Part shown: positions 40,299 to 48,504 of the stretch, in pieces | How the letters are laid out: every line of letters starts with the position of its first letter | Position numbering within the stretch: the first letter of the stretch is position 1 | Virus record (IMG/VR): IMGVR_UViG_3300009103_000701 | Coordinates: 1 to 64,000 of that record | Reading direction: 5' to 3' (one strand) | Source: a virus | DNA length: 64,000 bases | Notes under the pieces: generated by a model | The model's input: only the letters and a program-made list of their open reading frames with translations | Databases searched by the model: none | What the model was told of the DNA's origin: nothing | Made by a program: the position numbers and the translations under genes

Positions 40299-40902
40299 AA
40301 TGAAAGATAAAGAGTGGGATCGTTTTTATAAACCAATAAATGCAGTTGCTAATGTTCTTTATGAACCTCTTATAAGCAAGGATAAGAAAGTATTTTGTAT
40401 GAATTGGAATCCTAGTACTTACTTTGAAAATAAATTTTTAAATAATGATTTAAGAGAATACTGGTTTTTACGTGAAATTAAATTTTTATTAAAATTAAGA
40501 GGTAAATCTTATATACCTGAAGTAATAGATATTGCATATGATGATAGACAAATATTTTTTAGATGGTATGATAATAAACTATTATCTACAGGAAATTGGC
40601 GAGAGCAAATTACAGAAATTAAAACTGATTTAGAAAATGAAGGTATTTTTAAAATAAATCTTTATCCTCATACTTGTTATGTTAATGATGATGGACAAAT
40701 TCATATAATGGATATGTATGGTTGTACAGATATAGATTCAAAATGGATTAATACAGAATATTTAAAACCTCTTATGCTGGATAAACCACATAAAAGATTT
40801 ACAGAATCAATAACAGGAACTGATTGTGATACACATAAGTTGTATGCAATTACTATTCAATCAAATTATGCTAAATGGCCGGGAGATTTTTTAAATGCTT
40901 AA
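40291..40902 (+). CDS. Small kinase-fold-like (pseudokinase?) protein A
   Basis: The protein has 203 residues. The layout resembles a cut-down aminoglycoside-phosphotransferase or protein-kinase fold: a helix with REYWFLREIKFLLKL followed by YIPEVIDIAYDDRQIFFRW as a C-helix/hinge-like part, then NLYPHTCYVNDDGQIHIMDMYG where the catalytic loop and metal-binding Asp (MDMYG) would lie. The usual HxD...N residues are not clearly kept, so it may bind rather than phosphorylate. The protein at 44095 has the same outline. The family assignment is tentative. Confidence 0.4.
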   Translation: MIKMKDKEWDRFYKPINAVANVLYEPLISKDKKVFCMNWNPSTYFENKFLNNDLREYWFLREIKFLLKLRGKSYIPEVIDIAYDDRQIFFRWYDNKLLSTGNWREQITEIKTDLENEGIFKINLYPHTCYVNDDGQIHIMDMYGCTDIDSKWINTEYLKPLMLDKPHKRFTESITGTDCDTHKLYAITIQSNYAKWPGDFLNA

Positions 40903-41443
40903 ATTTGTTGGAAATTGTAACGATATAATAGATTGGAACAAATTAATTGTAGAACTTAAAGACCAAAAGCCTGCTTATGTAGGTCCTAGACATGACGTAG
41001 GACACGAAGTTCCAGGTGTGAAAGAAGTTGCAGGGCAATTAAGAGATGCCGGATATAAAATGAAACATGAAGGAGGCAATGCTAGTTGGGATATGTATTT
41101 GCCCGAAGTGAATTTTGATAAAAGCATAGTTGAAAAATTTATTGACTTTGTTGGAATGAAAAAGTATACTAATGCATGGATAAGCATGGTTAAACCTGGA
41201 GATGTTGCTCCATGGCATTGGGATATAACTGATGATGAAAAAACTTTAAATGAAACAAAAGAATTTGATAGGTATCATTGTCATATTAGTCCACCTAGTG
41301 ACGGACATATTTTAATTGTGGATGAACATTGTTTATATAAACAAGAACAAGGTAGTGTTTATAAATGGCCTAGTCGAAAATCTTGGCACGCCGGCGCTAA
41401 TTGTGGTTTAGTTTCAAAATATATTTTTAATGTTTGGGGATAA
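40895..41443 (+). CDS. 2OG-Fe(II) oxygenase-like protein 3
   Basis: The protein has 182 residues. GGGAG lies about ten bases before the ATG. The motif SMVKPGDVAPWHWDITDD holds H108 and D110, and KSWHAGANC gives H165. The Arg expected to bind 2-oxoglutarate is not obvious after H165 (a Lys lies at about 175), so catalytic ability is less certain than for the 31583 protein. The protein would act on a soluble or virion-bound substrate in the cytoplasm. It is followed immediately by an SDR-like gene. Confidence 0.5.
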   Translation: MLKFVGNCNDIIDWNKLIVELKDQKPAYVGPRHDVGHEVPGVKEVAGQLRDAGYKMKHEGGNASWDMYLPEVNFDKSIVEKFIDFVGMKKYTNAWISMVKPGDVAPWHWDITDDEKTLNETKEFDRYHCHISPPSDGHILIVDEHCLYKQEQGSVYKWPSRKSWHAGANCGLVSKYIFNVWG

Positions 41444-41998
41444 ATGAAATTTATATTAACAGGACATACATCACCAATAGGATCTGTTTTATACAAACAC
41501 CTATTAAAGGACCATGATGTAATAGGAGTATCTAGACAAACTGGATTTGACCTTACAGATTTAAATACAGTTAAAAGAGTTGTAGAATTAAGTGTAGATG
41601 CAGATCATTTTATTAATCTTGCATCTGTTAATAGTGTACAATGCCAATTTCTTAATTTAGTTCATGCTAAATGGAAGGAAGTAAATAAAAGTGGAAATAT
41701 TATTTCATTTGGTACGTTGGGCACTAAATTAGATGAAAAAATTCTTAAAGAAGTTAATGGTGATATGGAATATTTTAAAAATAAACAGCATTTAGAAGCT
41801 ATTCATAATAGTTTAAGTATAAAAGATGTATTTGGAGAACAACCTAAGAGTATTTTAATTCGTATTCTTAATTACGGAGAAAAAACAGGTGCTAGGACAG
41901 GAGAGCCTAGTTGTAATGCAAATGATATTATAAGAATATTTGATTTTATAGTTAATGAAAAAATGTACGTAAGTTCAATAGATGCAAGAAGGATATAA
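41444..41998 (+). CDS. Short Rossmann/SDR-like protein 1 (TGH motif)
   Basis: The protein has 184 residues. FILTGHTSPIGSVLY at the N-terminus is a TGxxxxIG nucleotide-binding loop. FDLTDLNTVKRVVE and FINLASVNSV follow the order of an extended or short-chain dehydrogenase (the latter replacing NNAG). The classical YxxxK is not clear. The protein shares the unusual TGH...G..LY start with those at 45933 and 51717, and the three probably descend from one gene. The redox substrate is unknown, and loss of the active-site Tyr would mean a binding role. Confidence 0.5.
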   Translation: MKFILTGHTSPIGSVLYKHLLKDHDVIGVSRQTGFDLTDLNTVKRVVELSVDADHFINLASVNSVQCQFLNLVHAKWKEVNKSGNIISFGTLGTKLDEKILKEVNGDMEYFKNKQHLEAIHNSLSIKDVFGEQPKSILIRILNYGEKTGARTGEPSCNANDIIRIFDFIVNEKMYVSSIDARRI

Positions 41999-42681
41999 TG
42001 TTTATAGATTCAACAAAATATAGTTCCTGGAGGGAATTAAAAAACTTTCAAAAAAAAATATATTTCAGTTATCATAATGCTTTTACAACTGGTTCTAATT
42101 CTACAACTGGTTCTTGGGATAAGATAACTAGAGCTCCTGTAAAAGAAGGTGTAGGAAAAACAGAAGCAGAAAAAGAAGGATCTACAAGAAACCCTGCTCC
42201 TTTTGTACTACAAGAATATTTAGAAAAAGTAGGTGATGATGATACGTATAGTAAAGATTTATATTTTAATGGTGAATTGCAAAAAGGATATCATGAAAGT
42301 GATATGTTTAAAGAAAGTATAGATTATGCAGTAAAAAATCTTAAAGGATTATATAAAATTTCAATTGACGGGTTACCTCCTGATGGAATAGCTTTACCAC
42401 GTACTATACAGCATCATTCAAATCATTTTCAACAAGGTCCTTGTTATTCTATGTTATTGAGTATTGATATTCCATCTGAAGACATTACTAAATGTGGAAT
42501 TAAAGTAGGAATGTCTCGAAGAGAATTTAATCATGGACACGTTTTAACAATTGATCCAACAATGACTTATGAAACATGGTATCAAGGATTAGGTCATACT
42601 TATATAGAAGGTTCTGAACCTAGTTCTTATAGAATTTTAGTAATCGTAGAAGTTTTAAAGAAGGAATTTAATTTAAATTAA
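41998..42681 (+). CDS. Hypothetical protein, 227 aa
   Basis: I recognise no family. The start overlaps the previous stop (TAATG) behind AAGGA. Features: a Tyr/Ser/Thr-rich N-terminus, an acidic middle (GDDDTYSKDLYF), a HHSNHFQQGPCYSMLLSID segment near 140 and FNHGHVLTIDPTMTYETWYQG near 180. Several conserved-looking His residues could bind metal, and the strand pattern might hide another oxygenase-like jelly-roll, but no H-x-D triad can be identified. It ends convergently, overlapping the - strand gene by 14 bases. Confidence 0.5.
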   Translation: MFIDSTKYSSWRELKNFQKKIYFSYHNAFTTGSNSTTGSWDKITRAPVKEGVGKTEAEKEGSTRNPAPFVLQEYLEKVGDDDTYSKDLYFNGELQKGYHESDMFKESIDYAVKNLKGLYKISIDGLPPDGIALPRTIQHHSNHFQQGPCYSMLLSIDIPSEDITKCGIKVGMSRREFNHGHVLTIDPTMTYETWYQGLGHTYIEGSEPSSYRILVIVEVLKKEFNLN

Positions 42682-43504
42682 GTTTCTTTTTGAATTCATC
42701 AGTAAATTTACAATCAATTCGCAATCCATATTCTTGTTCTTTGCTAGTTTCACCACCGTGCCAATCTTGATCATTCCACCAAGATGAATTTGAATTGATA
42801 TATGTTTTACTTCTTTTTTCAGGATCCCATAGATAGAATCCTCTTTTAGTGTTGTTTCTTACATGAATAAATTCATTTGGATTATCTTTATAGTCCTGAG
42901 TTTCACCGGGTATTGCATACATATCTCTATGTTCAAATGCTTTTCCATCGTGTTCACAATGAAAAAATATAACTCTTCCTATATGACTAATAATATTTTG
43001 TTGGACTAAATTTTCAACCCATTTTACAACATTAGGAAAATATTTAGACTCTTCAGTCTTTTTACGTTGTGAATCACGTATGTCCCAATTTCCTTCTTCC
43101 CAAAGAAAATAGTATATGTAAGGATCGTTTGCTCCTAAGGCCGATTTTAAATATCTTGTAAATAAATTTCTTTGTTTATAATCTTTAAAATCTTTTGGAA
43201 ATAATTCTTTACCACTAATTTTAATAGGATCATTTTCTGGTAAATCTTTATACTCTTTGAATGCTTTGTATATAGGTTTCCAATCCAAAGTATAACTCAT
43301 ATCATCAAGGTTAAATCCAGGTTCCATCCATGTTCCTTCTTTGGCATACTCTCTAGCTAAAGCAAAACCTTTACAAATTTCTGGATGTAACTTTTTGAAA
43401 CCTTCGATATCTAAATATTCGTCAAGAGTGATATATGGTTGACCACCAATTCCTTTAATCATGCCAATATTTAGTGTTAAATATTGATGCCGGAAAAAAT
43501 TCAT
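42668..43504 (-). CDS. 2OG-Fe(II) oxygenase-like protein 4
   Basis: The longest frame gives 278 residues; an internal ATG at 43462 would give 264. FFHCEHDGKAFEHRDMY supplies H192 and D194, QDWHGG H249, and GLRID R262 for 2-oxoglutarate, a good jelly-roll oxygenase set. An FIHVRNNTKRGFYLWDP stretch separates the ligands. It is a single-gene - strand cassette inside + strand genes. Its longest-frame start codon overlaps the divergent start of the next + gene (CATG at 43502-43505), and a 22-bp palindrome lies just before the alternative ATG. Confidence 0.55.
   Translation of the reverse strand: MNFFRHQYLTLNIGMIKGIGGQPYITLDEYLDIEGFKKLHPEICKGFALAREYAKEGTWMEPGFNLDDMSYTLDWKPIYKAFKEYKDLPENDPIKISGKELFPKDFKDYKQRNLFTRYLKSALGANDPYIYYFLWEEGNWDIRDSQRKKTEESKYFPNVVKWVENLVQQNIISHIGRVIFFHCEHDGKAFEHRDMYAIPGETQDYKDNPNEFIHVRNNTKRGFYLWDPEKRSKTYINSNSSWWNDQDWHGGETSKEQEYGLRIDCKFTDEFKKKLNLN
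43465..43486. repeat. 22-bp inverted repeat near divergent starts
   Basis: CAATATTTA and TAAATATTG are perfect 9-bp arms around a GTGT spacer. The palindrome ends three bases before the internal ATG (43462) of the - strand oxygenase and lies ~16 bp from the + strand start at 43503, a place suited to an operator. If the longer frame is translated it is simply coding sequence. Confidence 0.4.
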
Positions 43505-44102
43505 GGATTATAAAATAATATCTTACGAAGAACATTTAGATTTAGCTAACTTTTACCAAAATGCTAAACAAAAAGGATTCGCAAATAATAGTTCAAAAAA
43601 AATATTAATAGATTCTATTAGTAAAGAACGTGAATGGCAAGTTTGGTTTTTACAATATAAAAATAAAATTGTTGGGTCTACTGCCGCACATTCTTTTGAT
43701 GAAATGGGAGAAAACAGTTATAGAATACTAGCAAGAACTTGCGTGTTCACAGATGAATTGCCTATTAATAATGTAAGAACTAAAAAGCAAATTGTAGAAC
43801 ATCAAAGTGTTACACCTCAATTTTTTATGCCTGCTTGTATTGAATGGGTAGGACTTCAAGGTAAACCTTATGGGGGATATTCATTAGATAATAAAAAACT
43901 TTATATAACAACGAATGAAAATGAAGAAGGTTCACAAAAATTAGTACATAAAATATGGGCACCTATGTTAGCAAAATCTGGTTGTTTAGAATATGTTAAA
44001 GATTTAAATTATAGAAATACTCCACAAAGTATTTGGCGTTTAAATCCAAGAGTATTTTTATCTCAATTATACAAACAAAGATTATGGAGATATAATGATT
44101 AA
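43503..44102 (+). CDS. Hypothetical protein, possible GNAT acetyltransferase
   Basis: The protein has 199 residues. The N-terminal helix pair followed by WQVWFLQYKNKIVGSTAAHSFD and SYRILARTCVF resembles the first half of a GNAT fold, where an enzyme strand leads to a substrate strand. The acetyl-CoA loop (Q/RxxGxG/A) cannot be seen clearly, and the C-terminal half (KIWAPMLAKSGCLEYVKDLNYRN) is unlike common GNATs. I therefore give the call low weight. The gene is divergent from the oxygenase cassette and overlaps the next gene by eight bases. Confidence 0.4.
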   Translation: MDYKIISYEEHLDLANFYQNAKQKGFANNSSKKILIDSISKEREWQVWFLQYKNKIVGSTAAHSFDEMGENSYRILARTCVFTDELPINNVRTKKQIVEHQSVTPQFFMPACIEWVGLQGKPYGGYSLDNKKLYITTNENEEGSQKLVHKIWAPMLAKSGCLEYVKDLNYRNTPQSIWRLNPRVFLSQLYKQRLWRYND

Positions 44103-44787
44103 TACTGATTACCAATATTATTATAACAACGTTCCTGGAAAAGGTCAATGTAGAAATAATTTAGTTTACACTAGTTTAATAAACAGAAATAAAACTGAAT
44201 TTGTACAATGGTTTTTTAATGATACATTTTATCATAATGGACATAATCAAGTAATGGATACAGAATTAATGAATGAAAAATGGTTGAGAGAAACAAATAT
44301 GTTATTAAAAATGCATAGTAAGTACCCCCAACATATACCAGCAATACTTGATATAGATTATGCAAATAAAAAAATACATTTAGGTATAGAAGGTGTAGAT
44401 TTTTGGGAACAAAGCCATAATAAAACATATGAAGATGTATTGCCTAATTGGAAAGAACAGATGTTAGAAATAATTCAAGCACATAAAGATATAGGTATGT
44501 ACAAATATAGTCTTCATCCTAGCAGTTATTTTGTAGTAGAAGGTAGACTTAAATCTATTAATTATTTTTTTAGTTATATGGCTCATGAACCTAAAATCAC
44601 TGTTAGAGATCATTTAAGTCATATATCAAATGACAGAAAAGTAATAGTGTATGAACAAATGAAAGCTATGAATATAGATGTTAATTCTCCTGTATCCTTT
44701 GATAAAGCTCAATTATTATGCTTTGAGAGTTTTCGTAATAACTATCCTGATGACTTTATTGACCAAGCAATAAGTATCTATAAATAA
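44095..44787 (+). CDS. Small kinase-fold-like protein B
   Basis: The protein has 230 residues and the same outline as the protein at 40291. EKWLRETNMLLKMHSKYPQHIPAILDIDYANKKIHLG corresponds to its helix and strand part. WKEQMLEIIQAHKDIGMYKYSLHPSSYFV corresponds to its catalytic-loop part, with the Asp/Asn residues of true kinases missing. This suggests a pair of pseudokinase-like proteins that accompany the island enzymes, perhaps as binding partners. Only pattern similarity supports this. TATAAATA overlaps its stop codon. Confidence 0.4.
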   Translation: MINTDYQYYYNNVPGKGQCRNNLVYTSLINRNKTEFVQWFFNDTFYHNGHNQVMDTELMNEKWLRETNMLLKMHSKYPQHIPAILDIDYANKKIHLGIEGVDFWEQSHNKTYEDVLPNWKEQMLEIIQAHKDIGMYKYSLHPSSYFVVEGRLKSINYFFSYMAHEPKITVRDHLSHISNDRKVIVYEQMKAMNIDVNSPVSFDKAQLLCFESFRNNYPDDFIDQAISIYK

Positions 44788-44791
44788 TTAT

Positions 44792-45943
44792 ATGAACGAT
44801 ACAAAGACATTAAGTTTATGTCATATTTGCTATAAACATATACCAGCTGAACGTATTACTAAAAATAATGCAGTTTATCTTATTAAAACGTGCCCTGAAC
44901 ACGGTCGTATGGAGTATATGGTAGAGCATGACGTTGAATTTTACAACAGTTTAGAATATGATAGAGAAGGGTATAGTATACCACAAGGTATCATGATAGA
45001 AGTAACCGATCGTTGTAATTTAAATTGTCCTCATTGTTATCACGAGCCGGATAATAAAGTAGTAGATAGGTCTATTGATTCAATTTTAAAACAAATAGAA
45101 GAAAATGTACATCCTGAAGCAGGTGCTATAATACTTGCAGGTGCAGAACCTACAGTACGTAAAGATTTACCAGAATTAGTTGAAGCTATTTGTAAACAAA
45201 TAAAAGACTTAGATAGAGGACATCAAGATGTTTGTATTTTAACTAATGGTGTTAAACTTTCTGATAGAGCTTGGGTTAAAAGAATTGCAAAAGCAGGTGC
45301 TCGAATGGTTATGATAGGATTAAATCATCCTAGTTATCAAGGCAAAACAGTACATAGAAAACAATTAGAAGGTATTGATAATTGTATTGCAGAAGGTATA
45401 TTTGTTTATTATACAGGTTATACATTAGGAAGTTTGGATCAAATGGAAGATGTATTAGAAGAAATTCAAAGTTTAGGATATAAAAGTTGGCAATATAGAA
45501 TTAGAGCTGGTTCGGATATAGGTAGAAGTCCTGATGAACCAAGATTCTTTTTAAGTGACCACGTAAAACTTATTAAAAGTATTTGTGATAAAAAAGGTTG
45601 GAGTTGGGAAAAGAAACCTGCTGATGATAATTTATATCATTACATGGTTAATATTAATGGTATTAGTCATAGAATTATTCAATGGAGTGATCCTAAAACT
45701 ATAGATATGGAACAATTAATGTGTGGTCCTTGGTGTAATTTTGTTCCATTAAAACCTGTAACTAACTTTTTACATCAAATAATGTTGCGTGATGCTAACG
45801 TTAATAATGGAAAACCGTTATTTGATACTGTACCTGAACGTTATATGTTTAAACCAGAAACTGTGGATTATAAAGTAGCTGAATGGACGTATAAAAGTTG
45901 GGATGATTATAAAATTAAACAATCTGACCTAGTTAATCTGTAA
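44792..45943 (+). CDS. Radical SAM protein 7, MJ0619/Tes-like layout
   Basis: The protein has 383 residues. An N-terminal metal-type motif (C10, C13 in LCHIC; C34 and H37 in KTCPEHG) precedes the radical SAM cluster C75, C79, C82 (DRCNLNCPHCYHE) and the LAGAEPTVRKDL motif. That N-terminal signature is the one I know from radical SAM enzymes of the MJ0619 (pterin methylation) and Tes (tetraether lipid synthase) group. Those enzymes join or methylate unactivated carbons. Finding this type in a phage is unusual. The substrate here is unknown, and it ends convergently with the SDR-like gene (11-base overlap). Confidence 0.75.
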   Translation: MNDTKTLSLCHICYKHIPAERITKNNAVYLIKTCPEHGRMEYMVEHDVEFYNSLEYDREGYSIPQGIMIEVTDRCNLNCPHCYHEPDNKVVDRSIDSILKQIEENVHPEAGAIILAGAEPTVRKDLPELVEAICKQIKDLDRGHQDVCILTNGVKLSDRAWVKRIAKAGARMVMIGLNHPSYQGKTVHRKQLEGIDNCIAEGIFVYYTGYTLGSLDQMEDVLEEIQSLGYKSWQYRIRAGSDIGRSPDEPRFFLSDHVKLIKSICDKKGWSWEKKPADDNLYHYMVNINGISHRIIQWSDPKTIDMEQLMCGPWCNFVPLKPVTNFLHQIMLRDANVNNGKPLFDTVPERYMFKPETVDYKVAEWTYKSWDDYKIKQSDLVNL

Positions 45944-46403
45944 CATTATAAGTTATAGATATTACCGTAGGACTTTTAATCCAAAAATCAATTGTTTTTA
46001 AAATTGTTTCACTATCTTTATAAGAACTACTACTAATTTTTAATAATAACAAATCTGCATTATCGGGCATTTTCTTTGATGCTAGTATTAAAAATTCTTT
46101 TTCTAATAATTTTTTTTGAAAAGCATATTCTGGATCTGGGGTATCATCGTCATTATCAGTAATAACTGATCCACATACTATCATTTTTTTAACTTTAGTG
46201 TGCAAATCTTTTAAAAGATTTAGTTGTAAATGAGGATTAGGATTAGCATTGTTTATAAACAAATCACAACCTTCGGATTCTTTTACAATTTTTTCGTAAT
46301 CATATCCTGAATCAAATCCCTTAACATTGTGATTTTTTGATTTATAATAGACGTATAATTTCTTACCAAGCCCTTTTGAGTGGCCCGTTATTCGGATTTT
46401 CAT
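45933..46403 (-). CDS. Short Rossmann/SDR-like protein 2 (TGH motif)
   Basis: The protein has 156 residues. IRITGHSKGLGKKLY is the nucleotide-binding loop and CDLFINNANPNP the NNAG-like motif of short-chain dehydrogenases. MIVCGSVITDNDDDTPD is a catalytic-Ser-like segment, followed by YAFQKK, a candidate Tyr-x-x-x-Lys. It is short for an SDR (usual length about 250) and lacks the C-terminal substrate part. It shares its unusual TGH start with the proteins at 41444 and 51717, and is the first gene after the strand switch to region C. Confidence 0.55.
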   Translation of the reverse strand: MKIRITGHSKGLGKKLYVYYKSKNHNVKGFDSGYDYEKIVKESEGCDLFINNANPNPHLQLNLLKDLHTKVKKMIVCGSVITDNDDDTPDPEYAFQKKLLEKEFLILASKKMPDNADLLLLKISSSSYKDSETILKTIDFWIKSPTVISITYNVTD

Positions 46404-46412
46404 TTTAGATTA

Positions 46413-47534
46413 TTAATTTAAATCGACCCAACTTGCGCCAGTGTACCCTTGGAATTTTGTACCTGTTGTATTAAACACTACCATACCAGCCGCCGGTGTT
46501 GCTATTGCGGCATCTCTTGCGGCGTTGTCGGCATATACTTTAAGTTGAACTGGACCATCTACATCTAATGTACCAGCAGGACCAGTTGGATTTTCTTTGT
46601 TAATTCCTAATCTACCTAAGTAATCAAATGCTAATATTTTTTCTGTAGAACCATTGTCTGGTGTAGTAACCATTACAATTTTACCTGGAACTTGTCCAGC
46701 ACCTACAGTAGCATTTGCATCAGATTCTACTGCAAATGATATATAAGCAGATCGTCTATAAGCAGTACCATCGTGACCATTTGCAAGATTAGTGAATAAT
46801 ATATCTCCTTTTTGTACTACTTGTGGAGATAATAAAGAATTTCTTGAAGAGTGATATTCAATTGAATTTGAAGTTGTACCATTAACTCCAGCTGTAAAAA
46901 TTTTATAAGCTGGTAAAGTTGTAACAGGACTGTACTGTTCTATTCCAATACCTGTTGCAGAATCAGTTCTGCTTACTTTTAATACTGTTTGATTGTTAAT
47001 TAATTCAAGTGCATTTTGGTTGAATACAATGTCACCGTTAGTAATAATATTGTTATTACCATCTATTCTTAAAGTACTATCATTAGCAAATACAGAACCA
47101 TGTATATCACCGGTTACTGCACCTGTAACGTTACCAATAACTGCACCAGTATGTGTACCAGCACTATTACCAGTCAAATCACCACTTACGTTTCCAGTTA
47201 AATTTCCAACTAATGCTGTAGATGATATAGAAGAAAAACCAGTACCAACTCCACCTGTTATAGAAGCTGTACCGTCATTAAATTTTACGCCGAAAATTTC
47301 TTTCCATAATTTAGCGGCTGTACCTATATCTCTAGTGTTAGTTGTATCTGGGATGAAGTCTGCCGCAACGTTATTGTACTGCGATGCAACAGTAGTATCT
47401 ACTGCATTACCACCTACTGTTGAAGCATCTCCTACATACAGTTTTTTAGTATCTGTAGTATAGATTAATTCACCTTCAGCGGGAGTAATACCTCCTCTTT
47501 GAGCGTCTGTTCCTCTTCGTACTTGAAAAGCCAT
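46413..47534 (-). CDS. Tail fibre-like protein (RRGTDAQRGGITPAEGEL start)
   Basis: The protein has 373 residues. An N-terminal FQVRRGTDAQRG...GELIYTTDTKKLYVGD unit is found at the start of many phage fibre and tropism proteins. Residues ~110-145 are a run of short (V/L)xGNxTGxVxG repeats typical of trimeric shafts, and the C-terminus ends with GMVVFNTTGTKFQGYTGASWV. TAAGGAG lies about ten bases before the ATG. Lying on the - strand far from the fibre triplet, it may be an extra fibre or a fibre-associated protein. Confidence 0.7.
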   Translation of the reverse strand: MAFQVRRGTDAQRGGITPAEGELIYTTDTKKLYVGDASTVGGNAVDTTVASQYNNVAADFIPDTTNTRDIGTAAKLWKEIFGVKFNDGTASITGGVGTGFSSISSTALVGNLTGNVSGDLTGNSAGTHTGAVIGNVTGAVTGDIHGSVFANDSTLRIDGNNNIITNGDIVFNQNALELINNQTVLKVSRTDSATGIGIEQYSPVTTLPAYKIFTAGVNGTTSNSIEYHSSRNSLLSPQVVQKGDILFTNLANGHDGTAYRRSAYISFAVESDANATVGAGQVPGKIVMVTTPDNGSTEKILAFDYLGRLGINKENPTGPAGTLDVDGPVQLKVYADNAARDAAIATPAAGMVVFNTTGTKFQGYTGASWVDLN

Positions 47535-47573
47535 TTTAAATGCTACTCCTTAATATACCTATGTTTGTAACAG

Positions 47574-47590
47574 TATTTATGATATTTATC
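47574..47590 (-). promoter_or_regulatory. Paired late-promoter-like motifs upstream of the - strand fibre gene
   Basis: On the - strand GATAAATA and CATAAATA lie back to back, about 40-55 bases before the fibre ATG. They resemble the T4 late -10 element and would drive a virion gene, which fits late control. The motif is short and AT-rich, so it is only a candidate. Confidence 0.4.
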
Positions 47591-47615
47591 ATAGGTACGG
47601 TATTACAGGACTTTG

Positions 47616-47945
47616 TTATTTGTTCTTCTTTATGAACTTATGGGTGCGTTTTTGGATGTCTTTTTTAATCTTTTGCGTATCTAGACTAAAATCCACATTT
47701 TTTATGGCCCCTGCATAGGTTCTAAATATGTCCTGTAAGGTGTTTTCTAAGTCAGCATGGGTGAAATTTTTTCTACTAGGTTTAAGCCTAATATCCCAAT
47801 TTTTACCGTCTTTAAACATTACCTTTATACCTATTAGATATTGTATAGGTATAGTTTGTACATCTAAATCAGAAAAAACTTCAGGCCAATGGGCCACAAC
47901 TTCCTTGGGTAGTTTCTTTTTGTTAAACTTGACCATAACAGACAT
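47616..47945 (-). CDS. Conserved small phage protein, 109 aa
   Basis: A basic protein with the N-terminal pattern VKFNKKKLPKEVVAHWPEVF, which I recall as conserved in cyanophages, and a Lys-rich C-terminus (KKDIQKRTHKFIKKNK). IPIQYLIGIKVMFKDG and RKNFTHADLENTL lie between. No enzymatic motif or membrane segment is seen. A start three codons further in (ATG at 47936) is also possible. It lies four bases after the next upstream gene, with three more small conserved genes, probably one transcript. Function unknown. Confidence 0.6.
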   Translation of the reverse strand: MSVMVKFNKKKLPKEVVAHWPEVFSDLDVQTIPIQYLIGIKVMFKDGKNWDIRLKPSRKNFTHADLENTLQDIFRTYAGAIKNVDFSLDTQKIKKDIQKRTHKFIKKNK

Positions 47946-47949
47946 AGTT

Positions 47950-48504
47950 CTATTCTGCTTTTTCGGTCTTGCTTTTCTTAGGCGATAAAGCTTCAGCTTC
48001 TTTTCTTAATCTAGCCGCTTCTTTATATAATCTGTCAGCATCACTTCTCATTTTTGAAGCAATTTGATCATCTGTCATTACTTTTCCTGTTGGTGTTGCT
48101 ACATTACTTGTAACACCTGGTTTAACAGATAATTCGTCTATAGATACACCTCTTTGATTAGCAATAATTTTGTTTAACTCATCCAATGCTACAGATGTTG
48201 TAGAATTTGGAGTCATTTCAACTTCGCTTGTAGGCACACTTTGCATATTTGCGAATTTATGAAATTTAGCCAACATAACATCTCCACTAGGAGCTCTTGT
48301 TCTGTTTAAAACTTCATAAAGTTCAAACGCAGTTTGACCTTCGTTAGATTCAACTGCTTTCATTAATGAATCGTGATCAGCCTCAGCTAATTTTGCCGTT
48401 TCAATTACCAATGCTGATTTTGAATCGCCTGGCAATGTTCTGTAAACTACTACAATTTTATTGCCTGACCCTTTAAGTCTGCCAACGTGTTTTGTATCAG
48501 CCAT
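47950..48504 (-). CDS. Conserved phage protein with C-terminal coiled coil, 184 aa
   Basis: A strong GGAGG ribosome-binding site precedes the ATG. The N-terminal ~75 residues (GSGNKIVVVYRTLPGDS, then SALVIETAKL and QTAFELYEVLNR) are compact. A Ser/Thr/Pro-rich linker follows, and the last ~45 residues are a charged helix (DADRLYKEAARLRKEAEAL) ending in Lys/Glu, a likely coiled coil. It resembles conserved hypothetical proteins that I recall from cyanophages. The ATG overlaps the stop of the upstream gene. A structural or assembly role is possible but not shown. Confidence 0.6.
   Translation of the reverse strand: MADTKHVGRLKGSGNKIVVVYRTLPGDSKSALVIETAKLAEADHDSLMKAVESNEGQTAFELYEVLNRTRAPSGDVMLAKFHKFANMQSVPTSEVEMTPNSTTSVALDELNKIIANQRGVSIDELSVKPGVTSNVATPTGKVMTDDQIASKMRSDADRLYKEAARLRKEAEALSPKKSKTEKAE

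Noticed and set aside
44779-44786. Perfect TATAAATA as a definite late promoter for radical SAM protein 7
   Set aside because: It encodes the last codons and stop of the preceding gene and would start transcription at the ATG itself; kept only as a candidate in the motif finding.
46993-47463. 156-codon + strand frame opposite the - strand fibre gene
   Set aside because: Its repeats are the reverse complement of the fibre shaft repeats; not an independent gene.
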